Shown here in pieces: positions 61,387 through 64,000 of a DNA stretch of 64,000 nt. The stretch lies in NCBI RefSeq assembly GCF_004123195.1, contig NZ_SDLI01000002.1, forward strand, positions 62,267 through 126,266, written 5' to 3'. This DNA comes from Ammoniphilus sp. CFH 90114. GTDB lineage: Bacteria > Bacillota > Bacilli > Aneurinibacillales > RAOX-1. The position numbers were made by a program, and so were the translations under genes. The notes under the pieces were generated by a model. The model saw nothing but the letters and a program-made list of their open reading frames with translations. It had not been told where the DNA came from and made no database searches. Position 1 is the first letter of the stretch. The number at the start of each line of letters is the position of its first letter.

Positions 61387-61953
61387 ATGAAAACAAAAAC
61401 CATTTGGATATGGGCTGTAATCTTTGGGATGTTGGCTTCAGGAAGTCTGTATCTCCTTCTATTGCCGCCTGCACCTACCGAGACAATGACACCTGTGGTA
61501 GAAGCCCCACAAGGAGAAGAACTTCCTGTGGCCGAGCCGGAAGCAAAGATTAATACTTCCTTAGAAGTAGAAATTCAACCTGGCAAGCGTGCCGTCTCGA
61601 TAAGTGTAGATGAGGTAAAAGGAGTATCCGGCTTTCTCGTTCCTGGTAGTATGGTTGATGTAATCCTTGTGACTCCGCCAAACAAAGAGGCACTTTCTAA
61701 AGCATTCCTCCTTCTAGAGAACGTGAAGGTCTTGAGAGCTGGGAACGCCGTAGCGTGGAGTGTTCACAAGGAGCAAGTGAAGGAGTATCAAACGGTTACG
61801 CTGGAAGTCTCCCCTGAAGAAGGTGTTTCCCTAGGATTAGCTACCCAAACCGGATTAGCTCTTCATCTTATGCTCCGCCATCCTGAGGACTCATCAACGG
61901 CTGCACCGATTCTCCAAAAATTTGAAGAGCTAGTGGAAGGGGAGAGAAAATAA
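61387..61953 (+). CDS. cpaB: CpaB/RcpC-like pilus protein
   Basis: This 188-residue protein has a membrane anchor (residues about 6-26), a proline-rich linker and a SAF/RcpC domain (IQPGKRAVSISVDEVKGVSGFLVPGSMVDVILV at about 60-95). CpaB/RcpC proteins work at the secretion channel or wall. It is shorter than CpaB of Gram-negative bacteria, which have an outer membrane secretin; no secretin gene is present here. Confidence 0.85.
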   Translation: MKTKTIWIWAVIFGMLASGSLYLLLLPPAPTETMTPVVEAPQGEELPVAEPEAKINTSLEVEIQPGKRAVSISVDEVKGVSGFLVPGSMVDVILVTPPNKEALSKAFLLLENVKVLRAGNAVAWSVHKEQVKEYQTVTLEVSPEEGVSLGLATQTGLALHLMLRHPEDSSTAAPILQKFEELVEGERK

Positions 61954-61954
61954 G

Positions 61955-63154
61955 ATGAGTTTAAAATGGTTTGGCTTATCAGAACATCCATCTCTACTCC
62001 CTTCTGTTTCCTCTGTTGTAAGACATATGGGGGATACCTTACAGTGGTATTCGAACGTCGACTCCCTTTCCACAGCTATTTCTCCTTCGGAGGAAACCAT
62101 ACTCTTCCTCCACGAGGGAGCTCACTATGATATTTATGAAGTATGCAAGCAGCTTTCCATCTATCATCCCCTATTATTTATTATTCTCCTTGTTCCGAAA
62201 GATAAATTAGATCTGAAACGCGCCATGAAAGCAGGGGCAACAGATTCCATAGGGTTACCTGTGCAAGAAATGGAATTGGTTACTGCCGTTCAGGAAGCGA
62301 AGTATCGTCTTCAATTGAAGAAGTCCTCGCAAGCTCCTTATCCTCTACATGAGAAAAAGTTAGGGAGAGTCATGACGATTTGTGGTACGAAGGGCGGAGT
62401 TGGGAAAACAACGATAGCGGTTAATCTCGCGGTGGCTTTTGCGAAATATAACTTAAAGGTAGCTGTCGTCGATGCTGACCTTCAGTTTGGTGATATTGCT
62501 ATTATGTTTGATGAGCAGCCTAAGCGGACGAGCTACGAATTAGTCAAAGAACAGAACGACAAATGGGAAGAGAGTATTGATAAGTATATGACTCATCACC
62601 ACTCAGGGGTACACCTGCTAGCTGCTCCTATCCGACCAGAGTTCGCGGAAGTGATTACGGGTGATCATATGAAACAAACCATTGAAGCTCTTCAATCCGT
62701 CTACGATATCGTGATTATAGATACTCCGCCTTCCCTTCTCGAAACAGGACTTGTTGCTCTCGAAAGCTCAACGGAGATCCTCCTTGTTACTTCCATGGAG
62801 CTGCCTACATTAAAGAATACAAAGCTATGTATGCAAACCTTGGAATCATTAGGATTGAAAGATCGAGTGAAAGTGATTTTAAATCGAGATACGAAAGTGA
62901 AGGGATTAAGGTTAGATACAGTAGAGCAGGTTTTAGGAGAACCTATTTATCTACGCATTCCAAGCAGTGGGAATGTGGTTGTTCCCTCTGTTAATCAAGG
63001 TATTCCTTTTGTCCTTTCTCATCCTCGGTTAGAGATTTCTAGGAGTTTCTTCTCTTTGGCTGCTCAATTGCAAGGTGTGAAATTAAGAGAAAAGGCTCCA
63101 AGTTCATCTGTTTTTGCAAAATGGTTCAAGAAAATACCTTCAAGAAAAAAATAG
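61955..63154 (+). CDS. cpaE: CpaE/TadZ-like ParA-family ATPase
   Basis: The 399-residue protein has an N-terminal receiver-like domain (about 1-120) and a ParA/MinD ATPase domain with the deviant Walker A CGTKGGVGKTT near 140, DADLQFGDI near 173 and IDTPPS near 258. TadZ/CpaE proteins localise the pilus machinery to a cell position. It starts one base after cpaB. Confidence 0.9.
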   Translation: MSLKWFGLSEHPSLLPSVSSVVRHMGDTLQWYSNVDSLSTAISPSEETILFLHEGAHYDIYEVCKQLSIYHPLLFIILLVPKDKLDLKRAMKAGATDSIGLPVQEMELVTAVQEAKYRLQLKKSSQAPYPLHEKKLGRVMTICGTKGGVGKTTIAVNLAVAFAKYNLKVAVVDADLQFGDIAIMFDEQPKRTSYELVKEQNDKWEESIDKYMTHHHSGVHLLAAPIRPEFAEVITGDHMKQTIEALQSVYDIVIIDTPPSLLETGLVALESSTEILLVTSMELPTLKNTKLCMQTLESLGLKDRVKVILNRDTKVKGLRLDTVEQVLGEPIYLRIPSSGNVVVPSVNQGIPFVLSHPRLEISRSFFSLAAQLQGVKLREKAPSSSVFAKWFKKIPSRKK

Positions 63155-63166
63155 GGAGGAGAACCT

Positions 63167-64000
63167 ATGTCACTTCTCAAAAGGATTAATGAACAGCATA
63201 GTAAAAAAGACATCTATCCTCTACAACCTAGCAATGGACCTGTTGTTTCTATAAGGGAGATACCCAAAGAGCCTGATCAGAAAGTGAAACTAAGAACCTA
63301 TATTGTAGAAGAATTGAAGAAGCATCCGAATGCTCCAGAAGAAGAATTAACGGTTCTTATCTCAAAATTAGCAGAGACTTTTTTAGAGAAGAGCGAGCCC
63401 CTAATTTTTGAAGAAAAACAAAAACTGATCAATACGATTATCCACGAACTTACGGGCTATGGACCCATTACCCCCCTATTATCTGACCCAGATATTTCTG
63501 AGATCATGGTAAATGGAGCTTATCAAATCTATGTAGAGAAAAAAGGTAGACTAGTTAAAAGCGAAGCCTTTTTTCGAGATCAGGAGCATGTGCTGCAAGT
63601 CATTGAAAAAATTGTTTCTCCGCTGGGGAGACGAATCGATGAAAATTCACCAATGGTGGATGCTCGGCTACCTGATGGATCAAGGGTGAATGCCATTATC
63701 CCTCCCCTCGCCTTGAACGGCCCTACGATTACCATCAGGAAGTTTTCTCAGAAGCCTTTAGAAATTAATGACTTAATCCGATTTGGAACCTTAAGTAAAG
63801 AAATGGCAGATTTTCTAGATGCATGCGTGAAAGCGCGGTTAAATATTTTTATCAGTGGGGGTACAGGATCAGGAAAAACAAGTACTCTTAATGTCTTATC
63901 TTCTTTTATTCCTGAAGATGAAAGAATTATTACGATTGAAGACGCAGCGGAGTTAAAACTTTCTCAAGAGCATGTGGTATCCCTCGAAACTCGTCCAGCC
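63167..64000 (+). CDS. cpaF: CpaF/TadA secretion ATPase (3' end cut off)
   Basis: The open frame from ATG 63167 (behind GGGAGGAG) runs past the right edge. It encodes the N-terminal domain, GYGPITPLLSDPDISEIMVNG near residue 100, PDGSRVNAIIPP near 167 and the Walker A SGGTGSGKTSTLN near 230, then ITIEDAAELKL. This is the ATPase that powers Tad pilus assembly and retraction. The tadBC membrane genes are expected beyond the window. Confidence 0.93.
   Translation, partial: MSLLKRINEQHSKKDIYPLQPSNGPVVSIREIPKEPDQKVKLRTYIVEELKKHPNAPEEELTVLISKLAETFLEKSEPLIFEEKQKLINTIIHELTGYGPITPLLSDPDISEIMVNGAYQIYVEKKGRLVKSEAFFRDQEHVLQVIEKIVSPLGRRIDENSPMVDARLPDGSRVNAIIPPLALNGPTITIRKFSQKPLEINDLIRFGTLSKEMADFLDACVKARLNIFISGGTGSGKTSTLNVLSSFIPEDERIITIEDAAELKLSQEHVVSLETRPA

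Overview
The window reads as chromosomal DNA of an endospore-forming member of the Bacillales. Evidence includes RefZ, EzrA, a small acid-soluble spore protein of the SspH type, a class IV (PhaR/PhaC) polyhydroxyalkanoate synthase cluster, HemAT, a SAM-I riboswitch, a T-box, and G-rich ribosome binding sites throughout. The set of genes resembles Paenibacillaceae-type genomes (Brevibacillus, Aneurinibacillus, Ammoniphilus), but the genus is an inference. I see no transposase, integrase, phage gene, CRISPR array, rRNA or tRNA gene.

Layout. 1-4 kb: an exported endonuclease/phosphatase-family protein (cut by the left edge), a small membrane protein, refZ, and an EzrA that carries an extra extracytoplasmic TPM domain. 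4-9 kb: isocitrate lyase and a complete fixABCX electron-transfer operon preceded by an Fnr/Crp-type palindrome. 9-15 kb: small spore/envelope genes, a SASP, a FabG-like reductase, an M50 protease and a CapA-like lipoprotein. 15-21 kb: a five-gene operon of ECF sigma factor, beta-propeller anti-sigma-like protein, large membrane protein with a GATase-like region, ABC ATPase and ABC permease. 21-30.6 kb: a lactate/glycolate oxidation locus (L-lactate permease, two FadR-type GntR regulators, glcDF, lutABC) tied together by a recurrent CATCWGATGACC-like operator. 30.6-35 kb: a LysM protein, cysteine desulfurase and ThiI. 35-38.6 kb: phaRBC facing phaQP, with exact Spo0A boxes between them. 38.7-43.7 kb: ZnuCB zinc importer under a Zur-like box, an orphan histidine kinase, a histidine-containing polytopic membrane protein and a VTT-domain protein. 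43.7-46.4 kb: metI under a SAM-I riboswitch and trpS under a Trp T-box. 46.5-59.3 kb: housekeeping genes (MFS transporter, pdp, hemAT, NlpC/P60 peptidase, rRNA methyltransferase, zwf, folC, thrS, a DUF192 protein). 59.5-64 kb: a class I cyclic-di-GMP riboswitch followed by a Tad/Flp pilus operon (flp pilin, truncated prepilin-peptidase-like ORF, tadE, tadG-like, cpaB, cpaE, cpaF cut by the right edge).

How the parts work together. The carbon logic is organic-acid oxidation: lactate and glycolate enter by the LldP permease and are oxidised by LutABC and GlcDF, glyoxylate is also made by isocitrate lyase, the Fix complex handles electrons from NADH, and surplus acetyl-CoA can go to polyhydroxybutyrate. 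The regulatory DNA is unusually readable: SAM-I riboswitch, T-box, c-di-GMP-I riboswitch, Zur box, cre-like site, Fnr-like box, 0A boxes and a private GntR operator. The most promising less-described elements are the TPM-EzrA fusion, the ECF-sigma/beta-propeller/GATase-like/ABC module, and the Tad operon that keeps only 32 codons of a prepilin peptidase.
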